A DNA stretch of 64,000 bases from positions 7,046,912-7,110,911 of the forward strand of contig JAJEKV010000039.1 of the NCBI GenBank assembly GCA_021234155.1. The letters run 5' to 3'. Made by a program: the position numbers and the translations under genes. This document shows positions 41,830 through 52,689 of the stretch, one piece after another. Each line of letters begins with the position of its first letter. Positions within the stretch are counted from its first letter, which is position 1. This DNA is from Isoetes taiwanensis. Taxonomy: Eukaryota > Streptophyta > Lycopodiopsida > Isoetales > Isoetaceae. Below the pieces are notes generated by a model that saw only the letters and a program-made list of their open reading frames with translations, was not told the DNA's origin and made no database searches.

Positions 41830-42417
41830 ATATCATGTTAAGCGCTTACATGATATACAATAGGACAAACCAAGGTGCAAAGTATTCTTCAAGCAAGCAG
41901 GTCGATCAGATAGAACCTCCTACCACACCAATAGAGGAGCACATAGATCTTGATGAAGAGAAGCTCCTAACATGATTTCCAATAGAGCCTAGAAAACATC
42001 GTCGCCAATATTAACAACAATGTTGACGACTATTTTGAGAATCCAAATCAGTTTTCTACATAGGTTTCTTTGTTGAGCGGCCGAGAGAATTCGGGAGAGG
42101 GTGTCTTCGTTGAAGTCTTAGTCTGTTAGAACATTTCAGTCCCCAATGACTGCATGTAACCACTGTAGATACAACTCTAGATCTAGACTATAAGTTGCCA
42201 TTTCCCACTACTGGTGTCGACACTATAAATGAAGTTGTCGGGAATTTCGTCATGTGGTCGAGACTGATGACTTCAATATCCGGCGTACAGAAGAGGCTCT
42301 TCCAGTTCATCAAACGAGTTGATATATAATCTCGGGGCAAAAAATGATCCCATCAGGCGACATCTGTATATAGCTATGTATAGACCCCTTCCCTTGCCAA
42401 GCCCATCAGAGTAGGAA

Positions 42418-42600
42418 GATCAGGGGGATGATGAGCAGGAAAATTAAAGGGGTTATGAGCAAGATGATCAGCAGGATCATGAACAGGATGATCAGGAGCA
42501 GGATGATCAGGAGGTCAGGGGCATGGTGATCAAAGATGAGACGATCAGAGTGATGGTCAGGGGGTCATGATCAAAAGCAGGATGATCAGGGGGGATGGTG
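42418..42600 (+). repeat. GATGATCAG-rich minisatellite in C1
   Basis: CAGGATGATCAGGAG-type units are repeated with variation. The corresponding stretch in C2 is 51,341-51,523. Most C1/C2 differences occur here, often CAG or CAGG in C1 against CG or CGGG in C2. Confidence 0.8.
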
Positions 42601-43296
42601 ATTGAAGGCCGAATGATTAGAGGCAGCCCAGTTATAGTTAAACAGTTCTGAAGAGTCGTCCCCCTCGTAAGCTAAAATTGACCCAGAATAAGAGAGAGAT
42701 GCTTGACAAGCTGAGAGAGATGTTGTTGAGGAGACTGATAAACTCAGAAACAAATAAAAGAGGAAGGAACGGGAGCCGAATATCAGATATGATGGTTCTA
42801 AAAAGATAAAAGGTGCCCCTCCAGGCGTGCAAGCTTTACAAGAGACCAAGTACTGGCACTCTCATTCCAAAGCTTGCATACATAAAGCTTGAGATGCAGG
42901 AGATATATAGGAAGAAAAAGAAACTGAAAAAGAAGAGGTTAGAGAGAACACCATATTCCATCGATGAAGCACGAGGTCAAAAGAATTGAAGCAAATGCAT
43001 TGAATATTCTGCAAGAGGCAGTAGAGGCTCATTTGATCAGCCTCTTCAATATGTCTGTTGTTATGTGCATAGGAACTGTGTCACTATATAGGACATGGAC
43101 TATCAATTAGCTACATACTTGCGAGGACGCCTCTATTAAGAATTTTTGTAAACAGTCACGAAAATCAATACATACATGTTCTGAATATTACTTATATTAG
43201 TTCTCAGCTTAATGTTCTTTTATTTTTTTCAAGTGTTGTGGCTATGTACTTTATTGTCTCTTCTAAAATTATTGGCTCTAACCTTATTGGGGTGAC

Positions 43297-43480
43297 TATT
43301 ACGCACTGAGACCATAGTGCGAAATTGACTCCTCAAAGACTATTGGGGGTGCCAATTTCATACCTTTGCCACGGTGCAAAAAAGGCACTTCCACCGATGC
43401 AAAATTGGGTCTTCCAATATTGTTGAAAGTGCCTTTTTTGCGCTGTGGCCAGAGTGCATAATTGGGTTTTACATTCATAG
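43297..43480 (+). repeat. Quasi-palindrome array P, right-hand type (C1)
   Basis: Three units (about 43,303, 43,362, 43,436) follow the TGCACC...GGTGC pattern seen at 41,074-41,350 but with different spacers, as expected for the opposite subterminal region. TTACGCACTG at 43,299-43,308 could be an inverted match to the left end CAGTGCGAAT. Confidence 0.65.
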
Positions 43481-44957
43481 CCAAATGAAAGCGTGTAAAT
43501 AATGAATGTACATATTGCATAGAAATATGTATACATTTATTCCTTGACATCGGAAGCTACATTGCTGGTACATATCCTTTCTCTTATCTGATCTTCGTCG
43601 ATCTCAACTGTTTCAAATTTATAGCTACCCTTGAATTGCACCATCCCTGCTTCTTTTTATCTGGCCGAGCCTTCTTTGTAAGCACCTTGGCCAAAGTCGT
43701 CACTGCTCCGCCTTGTCCTTTTTTTCTAGCTTACATATAATCGTTCTATAGAATCAGTGACAAGGTCTGTATTTACTGCTGTGAGAAGAATCCCGTCGAT
43801 TTCTTATGTCGGGCGTATATGGGGAGGAATCTCGAAAAAGTTAAAAAGATCGGGGAACCATCAGAGGACAAGAAGCTAAAGCATTAGTTATGGGCAGGGG
43901 AGAAATCGGATAAGTATGAAGCCAAGGGAGGACCGAGCATTGGCAAGCCATGCTCTCCTTTTGTGCCACTTTCTTTCCTTCTTTCTTACTTTTCTCTTTT
44001 TATCTTCTGGCCGTTTATCCTTTTATCTTCTATACCTGTTTGCCCTCTTCAACTTCTCGTTTTCTGCTTTCTGTTTTCTGTTTTCTATTGTCTGTTCAAA
44101 ACAGCCCTTTGTTCAAAACGACTCAGGTTCAGGTTCAGGAACGACATCGACTTTTAGATGATACAGAAGGGAAACAAATGATTGTTTGTATGTCTGCATG
44201 AAAAATTTTGTGTAAGAATGGCTGAAAAGACAAACAATGGTCGTGAGAGAAGAACTCTCGTCTTAATGTAGACTTTTTTTCCAAAGAAATATAAAATCGG
44301 ATGATACCCATAGTAACTTTAAGGCCCTGTTATCGGGTTATTCTTTCCTAAAGCAAAAGAGACGACAACATAATCAGTATTTCGTGAACTAATATGAGGT
44401 AGTTAAACTAGCGAGATAACAAATGTAAACGAGAATGCCCGCGATACGCCTTTGAAGGACACCTAAGAACATATTGGATGATACACAACAATTTAGCTAA
44501 TCGCCATGAAGAAGCATATAAGCGGGTTGGCGTAAACACGATTGAAGACAAAGGAGGACATGTGAGTAAGGTGGTAACGACCCAGGACCCCCGGACATGG
44601 GGCCCACACAGAGGCACGAGAACTATAGAAATATAATAATAATAGAAGTATAGTAATATAATAAGGGGTATGGAAGGTCGAATGTAAAGTATGTAAAGTA
44701 TAATATATAGATGACGTCAAGGATGCATCGAGGTTGTGAGATATCAAGGAAAGATATTAAGAAGAAGGATGACGAAAACACTCAAAAAAGTAAGGGGAAA
44801 ATACAAAATAATGGGTGATGTAAGTAATGATGATAGAAAGGGAACAAGAATAATTTGACAGAGATAATAAGCCCCGTAAGAGATACAAAAGAGAGGGAGA
44901 CCTGATGAAAAGACACGCTGAAGCACACAGAGAACAAAATGATTTCGTGAGTAAAAA

Positions 44958-45255
44958 GGCGACGGGGGCAAGATACGGGGACGTAGAGGCTATGCCTCCG
45001 CCAGACACCAGGATAGCGAGGGCTAGACCCACCAACCGGTAACCCGGACCACCATAAACTCATCAACGCATGGAGAGCGGCATATGACTTGTACAAATGG
45101 GTATGAAGAATACCTCACCATCAATCATCGATGTATGGCAACACTGAGTAAAAAAGGTGGACGGAACAAGATACGGGACGGTGAGGCCAAGCCTCCGCCA
45201 GACACCGTGATAGCGAGGGCAAGACCCACCAACCGGTAACCCGGACCACTAAAAC
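44958..45255 (+). repeat. 197 bp-period repeat in the LINE 5' UTR
   Basis: The segment with GCCTCCGCCAGACACC, then AGACCCACCAACCGGTAACC and CGGACCAC, occurs at 44,958-45,060 and 45,150-45,255. Promoter monomers in tandem at the 5' end are known in some mammalian LINEs; that role here is inference. Confidence 0.8.
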
Positions 45256-45575
45256 TCAATATAACTAACGGCACAATATATGTATGAAGAATACCCCGGA
45301 GGATGAAACCGCGACACCGGGGATCGGGAAAAGTATGGACAAGGGGGTTTACCACCCACCACGAGACTAAGGAGCACGAGCACAAAGACAACGTAACGAT
45401 ACATGCACGTAAATACGGGAAGGCGTAACCACAAAAATACTAGCTAAATCAATACAGCACAAGCATCTAACCAACCACTCGACTTCGAGAAAACCGAGAG
45501 GATCAACCTTGGGCAACGGACTAAAAAGAACCGAAAGTGACAATAAAAAGGGACGGACGAAACTAATTAGGGCCT

Positions 45576-45609
45576 TTTGAATTTTGAATTTTAAAATTTG
45601 AAATTCAAA
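45576..45609. repeat. AT-only near-palindrome
   Basis: TTGAATTTTGAATTTT pairs with AAAATTTGAAATTCAA around the centre, a cruciform-prone site between the LINE 5' UTR and ORF1. Confidence 0.75.
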
Positions 45610-45811
45610 TCGAACGGTAATCGCCAATAAAAATACCGCTTAGAAACAAATATATATAGTCTTAGGGGGAAACGACGGTTACTCCACAAGCAAGAGTCTA
45701 GCACGAACGCACTGCTTAGAGTCTTCCTGCACAGGATTCTCTTGCAAACGAGGGCGATGGCCGATAGCATCAACCGCAGCCCAAAAAGGAGATTGAGGCG
45801 TAAGAGCCCCG

Positions 45812-46646
45812 GTGAGCCAACAAGACCTTAGGGACTTTTTGGCACAAATGGATAAGCTGCTAGAGGCAAAGATCCCGAACTCGATGCACTCAACGCATTG
45901 GTCGAGACTTGTAACAAAGAACAAAGCAGCCATCACTAGCATGGGAGAGAGTAGGAGGGGTGGAGAAGATGAACGAGGAAATGCAAAAGCAGAATGGACG
46001 AGATCAAGAGGAGAAAGCAAAGATCCCGCAAAGGTTGGTTGAATTAGAGAAATCAAATGTTGAGCTGGATGCATGGGATTCATATGATAGGATAAAACCA
46101 CATTTATTGGAATATGAGGAGCAGAATAAGATTAAACATGATGTTAGGCTAATTGGGATAGCAGAGAGGCCTAATGAGGATATATATCGAAGTTATCGAA
46201 GAAGTGATAGAGACGGTGTTCAAGGAACACAGGGCGTCATCGCCAAAGCCCTCCGGACGGACAATGGAGGGGGGAGATCGAGGCACATAAACCCGACATT
46301 GAGGGACATGGCAACCAAGGAGAGGATCTTGCGGATGGGATCCAGGACCGAGGAATGGAATCAAAGTACGTGAGGCATTAACAAAGGATGCGTAGACGGG
46401 GGCTACATGTGGAATTGGCCAAAGCCGTGGAACCGAACCAAGCAGGATACAAGCAGGGGTCAAGAATGGCAAGGTATACATACACAAAAGGGTAAGAGAG
46501 CAAGGGACTCAACCGGCAGGAGCGCACGGAAGGATCGCAGGGGGGTAGCAAGACCAACGGGAGCAGAGAAGGAAAATTCACATCTCGTGAAATCCATACA
46601 ACAGATGCAAGAGATGCAAGAGAATGTAATGCGAGAGAGGCACTAA
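45812..46646 (+). pseudogene. LINE ORF1-like nucleic acid-binding protein, frameshifted
   Basis: LINE ORF1 proteins bind element RNA as coiled-coil trimers with an RRM-like domain. Here a helical, charged region (MEKMNEEMQKQNGRDQEEK; LVELEKSNVELD) leads to LLEYEEQNKIKHDVRLIGI (to about 46,160). This resembles the L1-type ORF1 junction where 'RRxNVRIxGIPE' begins the RRM. TLRDMATKERILRMGS (about 46,300-46,350) fits the late RRM region. A basic tail follows in another frame (46,407-46,646). At least two shifts separate the pieces. The assignment rests on arrangement and partial motif match. Confidence 0.55.
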
Positions 46647-46919
46647 GAGCAATCACTAGAGAAGGAGCCGTAATGAGCAATAGGAGGAAGCGGAAACGGG
46701 AAACGAAGAGCTTAACAAATCAAGCATTCTGGCTCAAGGGCCAACCCCGGACAATGAGAACTGTGGGGAGGCCAAGGAGAATGGGGAATGGCACGGAAAA
46801 CATGGAGACCTCAAGGAGCAACCCTGGGAAAAAGACGCCGACACTATGGTAATCGAACTGCATCTGCACCCATGGGATGATGGAGAAAGATCGAAGGTGC
46901 CTAATACCGTGGACATAAT

Positions 46920-47707
46920 ATGTTTGGCATGAGACATGGGAGCATAACACTAAAAGGCTACCAGAGGAGGAAGGGTACCAAATTGTTTACATGTTGGAAA
47001 GACAGGATTTCAAGAAAGGGAGAGGGAGTGCAGTGCCCGGCTTGTTATATAAAGAATAGTGCTGCTCACAATGCATGTATGTTATATTCAGATATCAATA
47101 AAAGATATATGGTTTTGAATATTCAATTGAAAAAATAAACAAGAGGTAGTTCTGATAATTGCATATTACCAAACAAATGATAAGCCGGAATTGTTGAACT
47201 GGGAGAAAACATAACGAAATGGAAGGGACAAGGACCAATGATTATAGTAGGAGATCTAAATGCCAGAACCAGACAGGAACAAGCACAAATTACGCATGCG
47301 GATGAGAAAGATGGTCAGATAGTGTACACGGCGAGGACACAGGAATGGCAGAGGGATACATAAGATAAGGCCGAGGTCAACGCTTAGGGGTGAGCTATTG
47401 TCGGAAGTCCGCGACGGCAACAGGGGTGATCATAGCTAATGGCACGAAAAGATGGAGGGGATCGGGAGGTTTTACGAGCCAAAACTCACATGGTAAGAGC
47501 ATAGTGGATTATATAATTTTGAGCGACCAAGCAGCAGAAAAGGTAGAAGGGCTAATGCTACAGGAATGGCCGACTGGGAAAAGGGAAAGCCATAGACCGA
47601 TCAAACTAACATTTAGATTGGATGAGACGCCACAAAAGGATGGCACAGAAATAAAGAAGGATAACAAAGATGTGGTAAGAATTCAATTCCGTGAAAGGTA
47701 CGCGTAG
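46920..47707 (+). pseudogene. LINE endonuclease (APE-type) domain, frameshifted
   Basis: The AP-endonuclease-like domain nicks the target DNA to prime reverse transcription. GPMIIVGDLNARTR (47,231-47,272) matches the conserved 'GDFNAR' catalytic motif. Downstream, in another frame (47,390-47,707), GKSIVDYIILSDQ matches the 'DYIL' region, and ESHRPIKLTF matches the terminal 'SDHRP' motif with Glu-Ser in place of Ser-Asp. The N-terminal part before 47,150 is poorly preserved. Several stops lie between the two motifs, so it is inactive as it stands. Confidence 0.75.
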
Positions 47708-47732
47708 TAAACCTTTACCCAAATGATCAAGG

Positions 47733-49413
47733 ATGAAATGGGAAAATGGGACTGGGGAACACAATGCAATTGACAATGGGAATACCCTCAATGACATAAT
47801 GATAAGGGTAGCAGCAGATGTGTTTGGGAGAAGGATCAAAATTAGGAAGAACGGGGCATTCAGAGCTTCAGTATGGTATGATGACGAGTGCAGAGAACAC
47901 AAGAGGAAATTGAGAAAGCATAAGGGGAGGGAGACATACCGAGAAGAGAAGGCAGCATACTTAAGGTTACTAAAGAAGAAAAGATAATGATAAACCGCTA
48001 CAAAGACCAATGGTACATGGGAAAACCGGCCGAGGAAACAGCCTCAAGATTCTGGAAAGGATTCAAAAACAAAGGAGGGGGTAGCAATGTAAAAGCAAGG
48101 GACGAACAAGATGACATTGGAACCGAGGGATGGGAGACATATCTGGACAAATTATACAAGACAGGGGCGCCACCGGTACCAATACCAATACAGCATGACC
48201 CGGACAGACCATGCTTCAATATGTTGGAAGTAATGTTAGCCCTAAACAAAATGGCTAATCACAAAGCACCAGATTTATACGGCCTGACCGTGGAATTGCT
48301 GAAATGCCGGAGACGTAAATAAGCGCATTGTGTAATGCAGACATTTTAACCAAGCATCATACATACGGTGGCTCCCGCACGGATGGACATACAACAGTCA
48401 TACCCCTACATAAGGCGTGGAATAAAAAAGATCCGTGGAACTATAGGACGATAATGGTAAGCTCGATTTTAAGAAAATGGTTTGGAAAGGTAACCGGATA
48501 ACAAACTAAAGAAATGGGCAGAGGAAGGAAATGTGAGAGCACAAGGGCAAGCGGGTTCAGACTGCAGCACTCAACCACGATCATCTCGTGACCCTTCTGG
48601 ATACTAATAGAGCGTAACAAAGCGCATGGAAAGAAAAATAATCTGGCCGCTTTGTAGATTTCGTAAAAGCCGTTTGACACGGTCCGAGAGAGAAGCCGCT
48701 AAAAAGACTAATGGATATGCAGCCCCGAGAAGCATGGTAGGATCGATCGCAAGACCTGGGTTTTTCACAAGGTGTATGCAAAGATGGAACAGAAGGACGG
48801 CCGATAATATGTGACACAGTGTGTGAAGTGGATGCCCGTTATCCCCAACCCCGCTTGGAATATACATAGATGCACCACAGGGGATACATAATAAGATCAA
48901 CAAGGGGACGAGTATGCCCCCACACTGGGAGACACTAAGGTACCAATAATGCTATATGCGGACGATCTTGGTATGATGGCAACAAAAAACAAAGGAATGC
49001 ACAGATTGCTCAAAATCCTGGAACAATTTTGTGAAGATACAGGGCTAACAGTGAACCTAGCAAAAACAAAGATAGTAATCTTTGGACACAGGAACAGGCA
49101 TAAACCTTTCAGATATAAAGAGAAGGAGATAGAGGAAGCAACTGAATCAAGATATCTAGGTTATGATGCACATGGCACAGGGAAGTGGGCCAAAGGAGCT
49201 AACGCCAGATTCCAATCAGCTATAGGAAGTTACTTTAACATGAAAAACTTCTGTAACAGAAGTCGAATAACTGATTGGGACATCAAATGCTACCTATTTA
49301 GTGCAGCAGTAGCCACCACCCAGTTGTACGGAGCAGAAGCATGGGGGCCAGGCTTAACAGAAAGAAACTGGGAAAAGCAGGAAGGAATTTTTAGACAATG
49401 GCAATGCATGTGA
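47733..49413 (+). pseudogene. LINE reverse transcriptase, frameshifted but with intact YADD
   Basis: The linker WYDDECREHKRKLRK (47,870-47,915) leads to the RT start EVMLALNKMANHKAPDLYG (about 48,228-48,285). The QAGF/HST region (48,550-48,600) is split by shifts. Motif A is FVDFVKA then, after a one-base insertion near 48,672, FDTV. Motif C is an intact YADD at 48,955-48,966. The thumb (to 49,413) contains GLTVNLAKTKIVIFG and SRYLGY. Unlike the LINE at 22-24 kb, its catalytic aspartates are preserved. Small indels, not substitutions, are the main damage. Confidence 0.8.
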
Positions 49414-49416
49414 ATT

Positions 49417-49995
49417 GTGGTAAGGACAAACATAATCGACAATCATGGTCCTCTCGAAACAAGGCAAAGGCCAATGGAAGTGAGAGCATGGGAGAGAACC
49501 ATAAGATACCTGCTCAGAGACAACGCTGGAGACATCCAAGGGAAACTGTCCAGCATTGCAATCACCGAATCAGCAAAGTCACACATCCTTGAAGGCACTG
49601 GATGGTTCAGAGAGGTGGCAACATGGACCGTGAAGATGGGACTAAACCTGAGTAACCTGATAGAAGAAGAGCAGTGGAATGAGGATTGGACAGACATAGC
49701 GACGAGAGCATGGCTGCAGAGACACACAGGACCCAAGACAGACTGGCTCGTACAAGTTTTTAATCCAGACCAACAGATGGGACACCAGGTGTACCGGGAT
49801 AACATATTGGGGAAGAAACGTAAGGGACATACCGGGTCGATTCAGGATGGGAAGCCACCACCTAAGAATCGAAAAAGGACAGATGGAGAGGGATAGACAA
49901 GGAGGATAGGATATGCAATATGTGATGTGGGGGGAATAGAGGATGAAAACCATATGATTAACGACTGCCCGATCTATGGGGACATCAGGGACTGA
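49417..49995 (+). pseudogene. LINE C-terminal region with Cys/His tail
   Basis: The open frame 49,417-49,896 (159 codons) encodes the region downstream of the thumb (VRTNIIDNHGPLETRQRPM; WFREVATWTVKMGL). After a shift, CDVGGIEDENHMINDCP (about 49,920-49,975) ends in His-x4-Cys as in the CCHC knuckle of LINE C termini, with the second Cys not visible in this frame. No RNase H domain is seen. Confidence 0.65.
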
Positions 49996-50365
49996 TATAG
50001 AAATATAAAGTGGGGGGAACCAATCCACAGGATGATGACGATGACGGAATCGTTACGGGATCTGGCAGATGCGATCCAAAGAATGATGACCGCATTACGA
50101 GAGGTACACAAAGTGAAAGAGGGCTTGTAATATGATCGGTACAATACGGGTCATATAGCCCCACACAAATTGCTCGACTAAAAGCTGATTGATAACGACG
50201 ATCACCGCACGCGGCCAAGAAGCCGAGGTAAAGCGGGTGCCGGTATTAAAGGAAAAAAGTCACCTTAGAAAAGGCTACATTAAAACAGCGTGATGTGCTA
50301 GTAGCACCCTTGTAGGGAGCTCGCCCATGCTACACAAGTCCAGGGGCCTTACGGCACAAAGGACA

Positions 50366-50394
50366 TAAATGTATTCTATTCTATTCTATTCTAT
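50366..50394 (+). repeat. (ATTCT)n LINE tail
   Basis: About five ATTCT units follow ACATAAATGT and run directly into ATAATTCAG, the first bases of C2. It marks the LINE 3' end to the base, apart from one or two ambiguous shared bases. Confidence 0.9.
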
Positions 50395-50484
50395 AATTCA
50401 GAAAGAATGAGATTTTCATCAGAAGCATCCAGAAAAGTTTGAGGAGGAGGTAGAAGAGCCAGTTGATGCCACTATTGTCATATT

Positions 50485-50751
50485 GTGTACAATAATTTTC
50501 GTTTGACAGAAGGTTTTATGGCGGAATGTAACAACTCTAGAGATGCATATGGGAGCATTCTTGATAGCTTCATAGCTAGAGCTGGACCTGACTTGATTCC
50601 GTGTCCTCTTACTGGACTACCATCTATGAGCATGAAGGCTTTGCTTGCAATATTTCCAAAACCTGACCAAGACCGGATTAGGAGGAATTTGAAGAGACTA
50701 CTAGCAGAACTGTGCAGGCGGGAGGAGGCAAAGAAGGTTTTTAGAGTTTAG
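50485..50751 (+). CDS. 88-codon ORF in repeat C2, unknown function
   Basis: Identical in sequence to the frame at 41,563-41,829. No recognised domain; basic and helical near its C terminus. Probably a piece of a transposon gene carried in the repeat. Confidence 0.35.
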   Translation: MYNNFRLTEGFMAECNNSRDAYGSILDSFIARAGPDLIPCPLTGLPSMSMKALLAIFPKPDQDRIRRNLKRLLAELCRREEAKKVFRV

Positions 50752-52214
50752 ATATCATGTTAAGCGCTTACATGATATACAATAGGACAAACCAAGGTGC
50801 AAAGTATTCTTCAAGCAAGCAGGTCGATCAGATAGAACCTCCTACCACACCAATAGAGGAGCACATAGATCTTGATGAAGAGAAGCTCCTAACATGATTT
50901 CCAATAGAGCCTAGAAAACATCGTCGCCAATATTAACAACAATGTTGACGACTATTTTGAGAATCCAAATCAGTTTTCTACATAGGTTTCTTTGTTGAGC
51001 GTCGAGAGAATTCTGGGAGAGGGTGTCTTCTGTGAAGTCTTAGTCTGTTAGAACATTTCAGTCCCCAATGACTGCATGTAACCACTGTAGATACAACTCT
51101 AGATCTAGACTATAAGTTGCCATTTCCCACTACTGGTGTCGACACTATAAATGAAGTTGTCGGGAATTTCGTCATGTGGTCGAGACTGATGACTTCAATA
51201 TCCGGCGTACAGAAGAGGCTCTTCCAGTTCATCAAACGAGTTGATATATAATCTCGGGGCAAAAAATGATCCCATCAGGCGACATCTGTATATAGCTATG
51301 TATAGACCCCTTCCCTTGCCAAGCCCATCAGAGTAGGAAGATCAGGGGGATGATGAGCAGGAAAATTAAAGGGGTTATGAGCAAGATGATCAGCAGGATC
51401 ATGAAGCAGGGATGATCGTGGAGCGGGGATGATCAGGAGGTCGTGGGCATGGTGATCAAAGATGAGACGATCGAGTGATGGTCGGGGTCATGATCAAAAG
51501 CGGGATGATCGGGGGGATGGTGATTGAAGGTCGAATGATTAGAGGCAGCCCAGTTATAGTTAAACAGTTCTGAAGAGTCGTCCCCCTCGTAAGCTAAAAT
51601 TGACCCAGAATAAGAGAGAGATGCTTGACAAGCTGAGAGAGATGTTGTTGAGGAGACTGATAAACTCAGAAACAAATAAAAGAGGAAGGAACGGGAGCCG
51701 AATATCAGATATGATGGTTCTAAAAGATAAAAGGTGCCCTCCAGCGCAAGCTTTTTTACAAGAGACCAAATCGGCACTCTCATTCCAAAGCTTGCATACA
51801 TAAAGCTTGAGATGCAGGAGATATATAGGAAGAAAAAGAAACTGAAAAAGAAGAGGTTAGAGAGAACACCATATTCCATCGATGAAGCACGAGGTCAAAA
51901 GAATTGAAGCAAATGCATTGAATATTCTGCAAGAGGCAGTAGAGGCTCATTTGATCAGCCTCTTCAATATGTCTGTTGTTATGTGCATAGGAACTGTGTC
52001 ACTATATAGGACATGGACTATCAATTAGCTACATACTTGCGAGGACGCCTCTATTAAGAATTTTTGTAAACAGTCACGAAAATCAATACATACATGTTCT
52101 GAATATTACTTATATTAGTTCTCAGCTTAATGTTCTTTTATTTTTTTCAAGTGTTGTGGCTATGTACTTTATTGTCTCTTCTAAAATTATTGGCTCTAAC
52201 CTTATTGGGGTGAC

Positions 52215-52400
52215 TATTACGCACTGAGACCATAGTGCGAAATTGACTCCTCAAAGACTATTGGGGGTGCCAATTTCATACCTTTGCCACGGTGCAAAAA
52301 AGGCACTTCCACCGATGCAAAATTGGGTCTTCCAATATTGTTGAAAGTGCCTTTTTTGCGCTGTGGCCAGAGTGCATAATTGGGTTTTACATTCATAGCC
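52215..52400 (+). repeat. Quasi-palindrome array P, right-hand type (C2)
   Basis: Same units as 43,297-43,480. In C2 the array is followed at 52,681 by unique sequence and the minus-strand transposon-like gene relic. Confidence 0.65.
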
Positions 52401-52689
52401 AAATGAAAGCGTGTAAATAATGAATGTACATATTGCATAGAAATATGTATACATTTATTCCTTGACATCGGAAGCTACATTGCTGGTACATATCCTTTCT
52501 CTTATCTGATCTTCGTCGATCTCCACTGTTTCAAATTTATAGCTACCCTTGAATTGCACCATCCCTGCTTCTTTTTATCTGGCCGAGCCTTCTTTGTAAG
52601 CACCTTGGCCAAAGTCGTCACTGCTCCGCCTTGTCCTTTTTTTCTAGCTTACATATAATCGTTCTATAGAATCAGTGACACATTCGTTG

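Larger units (their letters stand above)
41471..43762 (+). repeat. 2.29 kb direct repeat, copy C1 (left of LINE)
   Basis: From ATAATTCAGAAAG to GAATCAGTGACA this is nearly identical to 50,395-52,680. Differences are few and mostly small indels, clustered at about 42,080, 42,470-42,590 and 42,795-42,850. It contains the 88-codon open frame, a GATGATCAG-rich minisatellite and quasi-palindrome array P on the right. It does not begin TG, and no primer site follows, so it is not an LTR. Confidence 0.95.
43763..50394 (+). mobile_element. Near-full-length LINE, 6.6 kb, frames broken
   Basis: Content in order: a long 5' UTR with a 197 bp-spaced repeat, an ORF1-like region (45.9-46.65 kb), endonuclease (46.9-47.7 kb), linker, reverse transcriptase (48.2-49.4 kb), Cys/His tail (to about 49.98 kb), 3' UTR, and an (ATTCT)n tail (50,366-50,394). 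The plus strand is purine-rich throughout. Decay is mainly by one-base shifts with rather few stops. The right end coincides exactly with the start of direct repeat C2 and the left end with the end of C1. A second LINE in the window (21.7-24.2 kb) is a distinct, more decayed sequence. Confidence 0.85.
50395..52680 (+). repeat. 2.29 kb direct repeat, copy C2 (right of LINE)
   Basis: Matches C1 (41,471-43,762) throughout. The left edge abuts the LINE tail and the right edge, GTGACA, continues into CATTCGTTG, the presumed original right flank. C2 contains the identical 88-codon frame, the GATGATCAG stretch and array P (52,215-52,400). Confidence 0.95.

Noticed and set aside
43299-43550. Minus-strand frames in C1 and C2 (83 and 67 codons) as genes
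   Set aside because: They lie across the quasi-palindrome array, and identity in the two copies reflects duplication, not coding constraint.
44408-46680. Many minus-strand Ser/Leu-rich frames opposite the LINE
   Set aside because: The complement of purine-rich LINE coding DNA is naturally poor in stops; no domain matches.
41471-52680. C1 and C2 as long terminal repeats of an LTR retrotransposon
   Set aside because: They begin ATAAT rather than TG, no primer site or polypurine tract adjoins them, and the interior is a LINE with endonuclease, RT and a tandem-repeat tail, without integrase or protease.
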